Shown one piece after another: positions 51,271-58,981 of a stretch of 64,000 nucleotides of DNA (its first letter is position 1; each line of letters starts with the position of its first letter). Below the pieces are notes generated by a model. It did no database searches, had not been told where the DNA came from, and saw only the letters and a program-made list of their open reading frames with translations. Source of the DNA: Novosphingobium sediminicola (lineage in GTDB: Bacteria > Pseudomonadota > Alphaproteobacteria > Sphingomonadales > Sphingomonadaceae); the NCBI RefSeq assembly GCF_014196525.1, contig NZ_JACIDX010000022.1, positions 1 to 64,000 on the forward strand, written 5' to 3'. The position numbers were made by a program, and so were the translations under genes.

Positions 51271-52137
51271 CAATTGCGCGCGGATCGCCTGCAATTGCCC
51301 GCGTTTTTCCAGCGAGATGTCCGGATAGTCCGGGCGCAGCCCTTCGAGCGCATCCAGCACGATCTGTGAGACGATCAGCCGGGCGTTTTCCTTGTCATCG
51401 GCGGGCACGACATACCACGGCGCCTCCTTGGTGCTGGTCGCCTCGATGCAGGCCTCATAGGCGCGGCGATAGTCTTTCCAGAACTGGCGCTCCTCAATAT
51501 CGGCCGGGGTCAGTTTCCAGTTCTTGTGCGGTTCCTCGATGCGCGCCAGAAAGCGCTGGCGCTGCTCCTCCTTGGAGACATGGAGGAAGATCTTGACGAT
51601 CCGCGTGCCATTGACATGCAAATGCCGCTCAAAATCGCGGATCGAGCGATAGCGCTCCTGCCACAGCTCGTCGCCCTGCGCGCTGTCGGGGCCGATTTCG
51701 GCCTTCAGGCTCTTGCGGTGGACCTTCACCACCAGAACGCCCTCGTAATAGGACCGGTTGAAGATGGCGATCTCGCCGCGCGCGGGCAATTTGTCGGTCG
51801 CGCGCCACAGGAAATCATGCTCCAGCTCGGTGTCGCTGGGCCGTTTGAAGGCGAACACCTGACAGCCCTGCGGCCCCACGCCCGACATGACATGGCGGAT
51901 CACCCCATCCTTGCCTGCCGCATCCATCGCCTGAAAGATGATGAGCAGCCCATGGGCATTGGCGGCATAGTGGCGCTGTTGCAGGTCGGAGAGGCGGGCG
52001 ACATGGTCGGCCAGAATCGTTTCATAATCGGCCTTGGATTCATAGGCGGGCCTGACATGCGTCTTGCGCTTTTTCAGGTCCACGCTTTTACCCTCGGGAA
52101 TGCGATAGGTTTTCAGGGCGATTTCCATGGCTTCCAT
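51253..52137 (-). CDS. Polyphosphate kinase 2 family protein
   Basis: A 294-residue PPK2-family phosphotransferase, which uses polyphosphate to phosphorylate nucleotides. The Walker A loop QAMDAAGKDG, the Walker B region AIFNRSYYEGVLV, and the lid module IEEPHKNWK with its basic residues are all visible. Length and the single domain match the one-domain PPK2 group; which nucleotide (AMP, ADP or GDP) is used cannot be told. It is downstream of putA on the same strand with a 60-bp gap and no clear terminator. Cytoplasmic. Confidence 0.92.
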   Translation of the reverse strand: MEAMEIALKTYRIPEGKSVDLKKRKTHVRPAYESKADYETILADHVARLSDLQQRHYAANAHGLLIIFQAMDAAGKDGVIRHVMSGVGPQGCQVFAFKRPSDTELEHDFLWRATDKLPARGEIAIFNRSYYEGVLVVKVHRKSLKAEIGPDSAQGDELWQERYRSIRDFERHLHVNGTRIVKIFLHVSKEEQRQRFLARIEEPHKNWKLTPADIEERQFWKDYRRAYEACIEATSTKEAPWYVVPADDKENARLIVSQIVLDALEGLRPDYPDISLEKRGQLQAIRAQLLAEGE

Positions 52138-52197
52138 TCTCCGGGCCTGCGAGGGCTCCCTCTATGCGCCCGCAAGACGCGCGGGGAAAGGGCGATC

Positions 52198-55100
52198 TCA
52201 CACTTGCGCCATCAGGCCGGCATTGCCCCCCGCCGCCGTGGTGTTGATCGAGACGGTCTGCTCCTCGATCAGCCAGTCGGGGCGAGAATGCCCTTCTTCA
52301 TCGGCCTGCTGGATCAGCGGGATCGGCCCCTCCATCGACGCGATCTGCTGCATAAGTTGATGGGCGCGAGGCCCCGGTTCGATCAGCACCGCGCCATAGG
52401 GGTTAATCGCGGGCAGGGCTTCTATGGCGCCTGCAGGCGCTGACCCTTCGCCCAGCCAGAGCAGGTCCACCCGATTGCCTGCCGCGCGTGCCGCCGCCGT
52501 CTGCGCCGCCATGCCCTCTTGGCTGTGCGCCGCCGCCAGCACGCGCCCGCGCGGATGCAGCCGGTAGAGATTGCGCTCGCCCACCGGCCCCGGCAATTCG
52601 GTGGCAAGGTCGGGGGTCAGATCGAGCAGGGGCATGGTTCGCACCAACCGCCCCAGATAGAGCGGCCCGCCCGCCTTGGGGCCAGTGCCCGAAAGGCCGC
52701 GCCCGCCAAAGGGCTGCACCCCCACCACCGCGCCGATGGTGTTGCGGTTGACATAGATATTGCCCGCCGCGACTCCTTCGGTCACTTCGGCGATGGTCTC
52801 GTCCAGCCGCGTGTGCAGGCCAAAGGTCAGGCCATAGCCTGTGCCGTTGATCGCCTCGACCACCGTGTCCAGATCCTCGCGGGCATAGCGCAGTATATGC
52901 AGCACCGGGCCGAACACTTCGCCGCCGATTTGCGCGATATTGTCGATCTCGATGATGGTGGGCGCGATGAAGCTGCCATGGTCGGTTTCCTCGCCCAGCG
53001 GGGCCTGCCAGACGGGGCATCCTGATGCCCGCAGGCGGCCGATATGGGCGGCGATGGCCTCGCGCGCTTCCTCGGTGATGACCGGGCCGATGTCGGTGGA
53101 GAGGCGATCGGGATTGCCGATCCGCAATTCGCCCAGCGCGCCTTTCAGCATCGTCAACTGCCGCTCGGCAATATCCTCCTGAAGGCACAGGATGCGTAGC
53201 GCCGAGCAGCGCTGCCCGGCGCTGTCGAAGGCGGAGGACAGAACATCGCCGGTCACCTGTTCGGCCAGCGCCGAGGAATCGACGATCATCGCATTGAGCC
53301 CGCCGGTTTCCGCGACGAGGGGGATGGGCGGCCCTTCATGGCGCGCCAATTCGCGCTGGATCAGCTTGGCCACCGGCGTCGATCCGGTGAACAGCACGCC
53401 CGCCACATCAGGGTGGGCCACCAGCGCCGCGCCGATCTCGCCCGCCCCGGTCAGCAATTGCAGCACCCCCACCGGCACGCCCGCCTGATGCAGGATCTGC
53501 ACCGCCTGCGCGGCGATCAGCGGGGTTTCTTCGGAGGGTTTGGCCAGCACCACATTGCCCGCGGCCAGCGCGGCAGCGATTTGCCCGACAAAGATCGCCA
53601 GCGGGAAGTTCCATGGCGAGATGCAGACCACCGGGCCGATGGGCGCATGGGTATCGTTCAGGGTGGTCCGCGCCTGATCGGCATAATAGCGCAGGAAATC
53701 GACCGCTTCACGGATTTCGGCCACGGCATTGGCCGCTGATTTCCCTGCCTCGCGGATGATGAGGCCCATCAGGATACCCATCTGTTCCTCCAGCAGATCG
53801 GCGGCGCGCTCCAGCATCGCGGCCCTCTGCGCGGGCGGCGTCTCGCGCCAGCCCTGCGCGGCCCTTCGCGCATTGGCAAAGGCCAGCGGTATATCGCGCT
53901 CCAGTGTGGGGCTGACCAATCCCACAAGGTCGCGCCGGTCGGTCGGGTTGCGCACATCCTGCGGCGGGCGGATGACGCAGAGCGAAGGGATCATCGGATC
54001 GGCCCGCCATTCCCGCGCCGCGCTGGCCCGCAAATCCTGCCAGAGGGCGGCCAGCACGCTCTCACTGGCCAGATCGAGGCCGGAGGAATTGCGCCTTTGC
54101 CCATAGAGATGCGCGGGCAGGGCGACCACCGGATGGGGCGAGCCGAAGGGCTCGATGGTGCGGGCTTCATCGGCGGGCGCCTGCGCCAGTTCCTGCGGGC
54201 TCAGGCTTTCCTGCCAGATGCGGTGGACGAAGGAGGAATTGGCGCCATTTTCCAGCAGGCGCCGCACCAGATAGGCCAGCAAGGTCTCATGCGTCCCCAC
54301 CGGCGCGTAAATCCGGCAGGGGCGGTTCAATTTGCCCGCGCCTACGACCTCTTCATACAGCGGCTCGCCCATGCCGTGCAGGCATTGGAATTCCCAATCG
54401 CCGGTCGTGAAATCCGGCCCGGCCAGATGGTGGATCGTGGCCAAAGTCTGGGCATTATGGGTGGCGAATTGGGGGAACACCGCATCGCGCGCCTCCAGCA
54501 ACCGCCGAGCGCAGGCGACATAGGACACATCGGTGTGAACCTTGCGGGTAAAGACCGGGAAATCGGCCAGCCCATCGACCTGCGCCTTCTTGATCTCGCT
54601 GTCCCAATAGGCGCCCTTGACCAACCGCACCATGAGCCGCCTGTTGGCCGTTTGTTGAGTGCGGCGCGCCAGATCAATGATCCAGTCGATGACATGGGGG
54701 CACCGCTTGCCATAGGCCTGCACCACAAAGCCCAGCCCGTTCCATCCCGCCAGATCGGGATCGAGCGCGAGGGCTTCGAGAATGTCGAGGCTGATTTCCA
54801 GCCTCTCAGCCTCCTCGGCGTCGATATTGAGGCCGATGTCATAATCGCGCGCCAGAATGGCCAACGCCCGCACGCGGGGCAGGAGTTCGCCCATCACCCG
54901 GTCCTGCTGCGCGCGGGCATAGCGGGGGTGGAGCGCGGAGAGTTTGATCGAAATGCCCGGCCCGGCATAGGGGCCGCGCCCGGCGCTGGCCTTGCCGATG
55001 GCGTGCAGCGCGTTTTCATAATCGCGCCAATAACGCGCCGCATCCGCCGCCGTGGTCGCCGCCTCGCCCAGCATGTCATAGCTATAGGCAAAACCCTGCG

Positions 55101-55701
55101 CCTCAAGCCTTCGGGCGCGTTTGAGGGCCTCCTCGATGGTCTCGCCGGTGACGAATTGCTCGCCCATCAGTTCCATCGCCATATCGACCCCGCGCCGGAT
55201 CAGCGGCTCGCCCGCCCGTGCGATCAGCCGCGTCAGCGCCGCGCCCAGCGAGCCGTCGCTGTTGGCCCCCACCAGCCGCCCGGTGACGATCAGGCCCCAT
55301 GTGGCCGCATTGACAAACAGCTTTCGACCCGCGCCCAGATGGGCCTGCCAATCGCCGCGCGCGATCTTGTCGCGGATCAGCGCATCGCGCGTGGCATTGT
55401 CGGGAATGCGCAGCAGCGCCTCGGCCAGACACATCAGCGCCACGCCCTCCTGGCTGGAAAGCGCATATTCCTTGACCAGACTTTCCATGCCCCCGCGCTG
55501 CCCCTTGGCGCGCAGAGCCCGCACCAGCGCGCAGGCGGTGGCGGCAATGGCAGGTTGCATCGGCTCTGGCGGAGTGGCCGCCTCGATCAACGCGGCAAGG
55601 CATTTGCCCTCAGGCAGGCGCGTGGCATCGGTGATCGCGCGGCGCAGAGGCGAGGGAGCAGCCAGAGCGGGAGCGAAATGGGCAAAAGCAGCATCGGTCA
55701 T
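52198..55701 (-). CDS. putA: Bifunctional proline dehydrogenase/L-glutamate gamma-semialdehyde dehydrogenase
   Basis: A 1167-residue PutA that oxidises proline to glutamate. The FAD-dependent PRODH domain shows NIDAEEAERLEISLD and RLVKGAYWDSEIKKAQ. The P5C dehydrogenase domain shows SPWNFPLAIFVGQ, FTGSTPVAK, the glutamate in AETGGLN and the catalytic cysteine in SAGQRCSALR. The start at 55701 is chosen since upstream codons (MVETPRRD...) overlap the promoter. There is no N-terminal ribbon-helix-helix DNA-binding domain, and about 150 residues follow the dehydrogenase core, so it is a type B PutA that cannot repress itself. An Lrp-type regulator is divergent from it. Confidence 0.97.
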   Translation of the reverse strand: MTDAAFAHFAPALAAPSPLRRAITDATRLPEGKCLAALIEAATPPEPMQPAIAATACALVRALRAKGQRGGMESLVKEYALSSQEGVALMCLAEALLRIPDNATRDALIRDKIARGDWQAHLGAGRKLFVNAATWGLIVTGRLVGANSDGSLGAALTRLIARAGEPLIRRGVDMAMELMGEQFVTGETIEEALKRARRLEAQGFAYSYDMLGEAATTAADAARYWRDYENALHAIGKASAGRGPYAGPGISIKLSALHPRYARAQQDRVMGELLPRVRALAILARDYDIGLNIDAEEAERLEISLDILEALALDPDLAGWNGLGFVVQAYGKRCPHVIDWIIDLARRTQQTANRRLMVRLVKGAYWDSEIKKAQVDGLADFPVFTRKVHTDVSYVACARRLLEARDAVFPQFATHNAQTLATIHHLAGPDFTTGDWEFQCLHGMGEPLYEEVVGAGKLNRPCRIYAPVGTHETLLAYLVRRLLENGANSSFVHRIWQESLSPQELAQAPADEARTIEPFGSPHPVVALPAHLYGQRRNSSGLDLASESVLAALWQDLRASAAREWRADPMIPSLCVIRPPQDVRNPTDRRDLVGLVSPTLERDIPLAFANARRAAQGWRETPPAQRAAMLERAADLLEEQMGILMGLIIREAGKSAANAVAEIREAVDFLRYYADQARTTLNDTHAPIGPVVCISPWNFPLAIFVGQIAAALAAGNVVLAKPSEETPLIAAQAVQILHQAGVPVGVLQLLTGAGEIGAALVAHPDVAGVLFTGSTPVAKLIQRELARHEGPPIPLVAETGGLNAMIVDSSALAEQVTGDVLSSAFDSAGQRCSALRILCLQEDIAERQLTMLKGALGELRIGNPDRLSTDIGPVITEEAREAIAAHIGRLRASGCPVWQAPLGEETDHGSFIAPTIIEIDNIAQIGGEVFGPVLHILRYAREDLDTVVEAINGTGYGLTFGLHTRLDETIAEVTEGVAAGNIYVNRNTIGAVVGVQPFGGRGLSGTGPKAGGPLYLGRLVRTMPLLDLTPDLATELPGPVGERNLYRLHPRGRVLAAAHSQEGMAAQTAAARAAGNRVDLLWLGEGSAPAGAIEALPAINPYGAVLIEPGPRAHQLMQQIASMEGPIPLIQQADEEGHSRPDWLIEEQTVSINTTAAGGNAGLMAQV

Positions 55702-55772
55702 CGGCGCATTTCCGTCATGGGGTGGACGGGGCAAGCCTATCGCATCGCGTCTAGGCGTTTCGACCAAAGGAG

Positions 55773-55828
55773 CCTATCATACCATGCCAATCGGATAAAG
55801 ATGGGCGATGTTTTAGACCGATGATAGG
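55773..55828. promoter_or_regulatory. Inverted CCTATCAT sites in the putA/regulator gap
   Basis: CCTATCAT (55773-55780) and ATGATAGG (55821-55828) are inverted copies 40 nt apart in the 135-bp divergent gap. The second ends 8 nt before the regulator start. Paired distant sites suit an Lrp-type protein that wraps DNA. Confidence 0.55.
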
Positions 55829-55836
55829 GATCCGCG

Positions 55837-56295
55837 ATGGACAATAGCCCGATCGACCAGATCGACCGCAAGATGATCGAGGAATTGCGCGTCGACGCCC
55901 GCCTGTCGGTGGCCGAATTGTCGCGGCGGGTGGGCCTGTCCAAAACGCCTTGCCAGATCCGGCTCAAACGACTGGTCGATGAGGGCTATATTCGCGGCTT
56001 TCGTGCGGTGATCGACCCGGTGCGGCTGGGCATGGGCCATATCGCCTTTGCCGAGGTCAAATTGTCGGACACGCGCGAAAAGGCGCTCGAAGCCTTCCGT
56101 CGCGCGGTGTTGCAGGTGGAGGAAGTCGAGGAATGCCACATGCTGGCCAGCCATTTCGACTATCTGCTCAAAGTGCGCACATCCGACATCACCGCCTATC
56201 GCGCGGTGCTGGGCGAAAAGATCTCCAGCCTGCCCCATGTGGCCAGTACGTCGACCTTTGTGGTGATGGAAACCATCGTCGACCAGATCGGCTGA
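55837..56295 (+). CDS. Lrp/AsnC family regulator (PutR-like)
   Basis: A 152-residue regulator: N-terminal helix-turn-helix (DQIDRKMIEELRVDARLSVAELSRRVGLS..., then QIRLKRLVDEGYI) and the C-terminal RAM/AsnC ligand domain (ECHMLASHFDYLLKVRTSDITAY). It is divergent from putA. In Agrobacterium and Rhodobacter an Lrp-type PutR at this position activates putA when proline is present, and the lack of a DNA-binding domain in this PutA fits the same scheme. Confidence 0.93.
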   Translation: MDNSPIDQIDRKMIEELRVDARLSVAELSRRVGLSKTPCQIRLKRLVDEGYIRGFRAVIDPVRLGMGHIAFAEVKLSDTREKALEAFRRAVLQVEEVEECHMLASHFDYLLKVRTSDITAYRAVLGEKISSLPHVASTSTFVVMETIVDQIG

Positions 56296-56354
56296 AAAGC
56301 CGCCATTTTCCCGCGATTGATTAGGCGTGCGTGGCGATCAGATCGGCGCCGGAT

Positions 56355-56368
56355 TTGATCTGGATCAA
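56355..56368 (+). promoter_or_regulatory. Perfect FNR/FixK-type box
   Basis: TTGATCTGGATCAA matches the TTGAT-N4-ATCAA consensus of FNR, FnrL and FixK. It is centred 84 bp upstream of the beta-propeller gene start, and a class II promoter position would put the transcription start near 56403. Confidence 0.72.
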
Positions 56369-56445
56369 AAAAAAGCCGCCCTCCTCGCCTAGCTGCTGAT
56401 GCCAAGGCGATCACGCCGAAAGACAGCAAGCGTGGAGGATTGGCT

Positions 56446-58359
56446 ATGGCTCACGGCAATTGGATCTCGGGATTTGCCCTCTCGATCGGCATTTTGGCAT
56501 CGGCCCCGGCGATGGCCAAGGACGTCCTGCTCTTCAACCGCATCGGGCCGACGAAATCGCAGCTCTATGTCGCCAATGCCGATGGCAGCGGCGAGCATCG
56601 GCTGATCGCCACCGATGGTTTCGATTATGCCGCGCGCTTTTCGGACGATGGGCAGTGGATTGTGTTCACCTCGGAACGCAATGGGCGCGGGCAATCCGAC
56701 ATCTATCGCGTGCGCGCCGATGGCAGCGCGCTCGAGCGCCTGACCGACGATCCGGCGGTGGACGATCAGGCGGCCATGTCGCCCGACAATCGCTATGTCG
56801 CCTTCATGTCGGACCGGGGATCGCACCGGGCCAATATCTGGGTGCTGGACCTGCAAACGCGGCAATTGCGCAATCTGACGGGCGCCGCGCCCATTCAGGG
56901 CGATCCGGCCAAGCCCGATGGTTTCTATCGCCCCAGTTGGTCGCCTGATGGCCAGTGGATCGCCTTCACCTCCGACCGCAATACCGAGTGGAAGTCGCAT
57001 GACAAGGGCGCGGCATGGGAGCATCTTCAGGAACTGTCGGTCTATATCGTCCATCCCGATGGCACGGGCCTGAAACGCTTGTCGGGAGAGGGCGTAGCGA
57101 CCGGGGGCGTGACCACCGGATCGCCCAAATGGTCGGCCGATGGCAAACAGATCATCGCCTATCAGGGCGATGTCGAACTGAGCTGGCTGAGCCGGGTCGA
57201 TCAATTGTCGATGAAGGCCACCTCGCAGATCGTGGCGATTGATGTGGCGACGGGGCAGGCCAAGGAGCTGACCTCGGGGCCGGGGGTGAAGCTCAACCCG
57301 CAATTCCTGCCCGATGGCCGCTTTGCCTACAGCACCAAATCGGCCCAGATCACCGGGATCATGTATTCCGATGGCGCGAAGCCCTTCCCGGCCAACCTGC
57401 GCGAACCTTCGTGGAGCCGCGATGGGCGGCAGGTGGTCTATGAGCGGATCGACAATCTGCCGCTGGCCCAGAACACGCCGCTTTATAGCTGGAACGACAA
57501 GTTCGAATATCGCTATACGGATGTGTTCCCGATGTTCGCCCGCGATGGCACGCTGGCGCTGTCGAACAAGGATGTCGATACATCGCTGGTGGTGATGAAG
57601 GCCGATGGCAGCGACAAGCGCCTCGTTTTCCAATCGACCACCCATTGCGCGGCGGGCAAGAACGCCTCGGGCCAGTGCGGCGACATGATCGGCGTGGCGT
57701 TGACGCCCTCATGGTTTCCCGACAGCAAGAAGCTGGTCTTCAGCTTTGGCGGATATTGGCGCACGCGCGATCAGAATGTTGCGAACGTCAAGATGATCAA
57801 CCGCGACGGCACCGGGGTGGAGGATCTGACCTCGACCACATCAAACACCGGTTTCGCCAGCGTTTCGCCCGATGGCAAGCAGATGGTCTATCGTTCTTGG
57901 GCCAAGGGCGACGAGGGCCTGCGGATCATGGATCTGGACACCCGCAAGGTCCGCGTGCTGACCAATGATTGGGACAATGTGCCGGGATGGTCGCCCGCCG
58001 CCAGCGGGCCGGGCGCGGGCCGTATCGTGTTCACCCGCAAGCAGAAGGATGGCAATTTCGACATCTTTACCATTAAGGCCGATGGCACCGGCCTGTTGCG
58101 CGTGACCAATTTCCCGGCCTCGGACGCCCATGCGGTGTGGAGCTGGGATGGCAGCAAGATCCTGTGGAGCAGCAGCGAATATGGCTTCAAGGATGAGGGC
58201 GCGCTCTATGACAATTCGTTCCAGCCCTATGGTCAGGTCTGGTCGATGAACCCGGACGGGTCGGGCAAGGAAATGCTGACCGACAGCCGGTGGGAGGATT
58301 CGCTGCCGGCCTTCGTTCCGCCTGTGGCAAGTAAGGGGGCGAAGAAAGCCACGAAGTAA
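56446..58359 (+). CDS. Exported TolB-like (PD40/WD40-like) beta-propeller protein
   Basis: A 637-residue periplasmic protein. GGAGGA precedes the ATG at 56446 by 6 nt; the signal peptide ends near APAMAK. The body is made of TolB-type propeller repeats, each with a D-G-x-x-I/V-x-F/Y pattern, for example FSDDGQWIVFTSERNG, WSPDGQWIAFTSDRNT, VSPDGKQMVYRSW and WSWDGSKILWSSS. A pair of cysteines lies in the segment HCAAGKNASGQCGD. No peptidase domain is attached, so it is not a prolyl oligopeptidase. It stands alone between a regulator and a convergent cytochrome gene. A binding or scaffold role is all that can be said; the FNR box suggests oxygen control. Confidence 0.83.
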   Translation: MAHGNWISGFALSIGILASAPAMAKDVLLFNRIGPTKSQLYVANADGSGEHRLIATDGFDYAARFSDDGQWIVFTSERNGRGQSDIYRVRADGSALERLTDDPAVDDQAAMSPDNRYVAFMSDRGSHRANIWVLDLQTRQLRNLTGAAPIQGDPAKPDGFYRPSWSPDGQWIAFTSDRNTEWKSHDKGAAWEHLQELSVYIVHPDGTGLKRLSGEGVATGGVTTGSPKWSADGKQIIAYQGDVELSWLSRVDQLSMKATSQIVAIDVATGQAKELTSGPGVKLNPQFLPDGRFAYSTKSAQITGIMYSDGAKPFPANLREPSWSRDGRQVVYERIDNLPLAQNTPLYSWNDKFEYRYTDVFPMFARDGTLALSNKDVDTSLVVMKADGSDKRLVFQSTTHCAAGKNASGQCGDMIGVALTPSWFPDSKKLVFSFGGYWRTRDQNVANVKMINRDGTGVEDLTSTTSNTGFASVSPDGKQMVYRSWAKGDEGLRIMDLDTRKVRVLTNDWDNVPGWSPAASGPGAGRIVFTRKQKDGNFDIFTIKADGTGLLRVTNFPASDAHAVWSWDGSKILWSSSEYGFKDEGALYDNSFQPYGQVWSMNPDGSGKEMLTDSRWEDSLPAFVPPVASKGAKKATK

Positions 58360-58366
58360 GCCTGAG

Positions 58367-58393
58367 GCCCGCCCTCCTTGCCGGGGGGCGGGC
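58367..58393. terminator. Hairpin between convergent genes
   Basis: An 8-bp stem (GCCCGCCC / GGGCGGGC) with an 11-nt loop starts 8 nt after the propeller gene stop and ends 8 nt before the cytochrome gene stop. Confidence 0.65.
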
Positions 58394-58401
58394 GCTGGTC
58401 C

Positions 58402-58944
58402 CTATTGCGCGTCCTTGGGGAACCAGAAGGTCTGGTGGCAGGTCTCGCACTGGCCATCCAGTTCGCTGGCGGCCTCATAGACGGTTTTGAGATCACGGCG
58501 GTCGGCGGCCTTGCCGATGCCGTCGATCTGGCGGGCAAGGGCGGTGGCATATTGGCGGAAACCGGCGGGATTGGCGTCTATGTGGTGCTGAATATCGGCC
58601 GGTTTGGCGCCGCCTGTGGTGTCCTCGTCCAGGATCTTCTGGCCCGGCCCGCGCACGACAAAACTCTTGGCCCCGCCCAGCCGGTTCAGCGAGGCTGACA
58701 GGTCGGCAAGCGCGGCTTTCAATTTGATCCAGTCGGCAGGTTTCATCTTCTTAGCTGACGGATTGCCCTCATCGTCCAGCGTGGCATTGGTGATGTCCCA
58801 TAGGACCTGCGCCTTGGCTGCAACGTGATCGTGCATCTCGCTATAGACCACCACCGGTCCCTTGGGCGCGGGCTTGACGGCCCCCTGCGTCAACACCGCC
58901 ATCGGCACCAGCGCGGCCATTCCCAACAGTTTCCAGTCTGCCAT
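58402..58944 (-). CDS. Class II cytochrome c (cytochrome c'-like)
   Basis: A 180-residue exported haem protein. The signal peptide covers about the first 22 residues (MAALVPMAVLTQGA). The haem motif CETCH is at 166-170, near the C-terminus, as in class II four-helix-bundle cytochromes c' and c-556, and the preceding long helices (WIKLKAALADLSASLNRLGG; FRQYATALARQIDGIGKAAD) fit that fold. The start at 58944 gives the normal length. It is 37 bp behind the TonB receptor gene, so they are probably co-transcribed. Such proteins bind NO or transfer electrons in the periplasm; the link to an outer-membrane receptor is unusual. Confidence 0.88.
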   Translation of the reverse strand: MADWKLLGMAALVPMAVLTQGAVKPAPKGPVVVYSEMHDHVAAKAQVLWDITNATLDDEGNPSAKKMKPADWIKLKAALADLSASLNRLGGAKSFVVRGPGQKILDEDTTGGAKPADIQHHIDANPAGFRQYATALARQIDGIGKAADRRDLKTVYEAASELDGQCETCHQTFWFPKDAQ

Positions 58945-58981
58945 TTTCTCGATCCTTTCCTGACTTTTTGGGGGATGCGCG

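Noticed and set aside
52198..55701. PutA as a trifunctional self-repressing protein
   Set aside because: The N-terminus lacks a ribbon-helix-helix domain and a dedicated Lrp-type regulator is adjacent.
5102..58393. GGCCCGCCCTCC appearing in the hairpins at 5102 and 58366 as a possible REP family
   Set aside because: Only two copies, each inside a terminator between convergent genes, where GC-rich stems of this kind arise easily.
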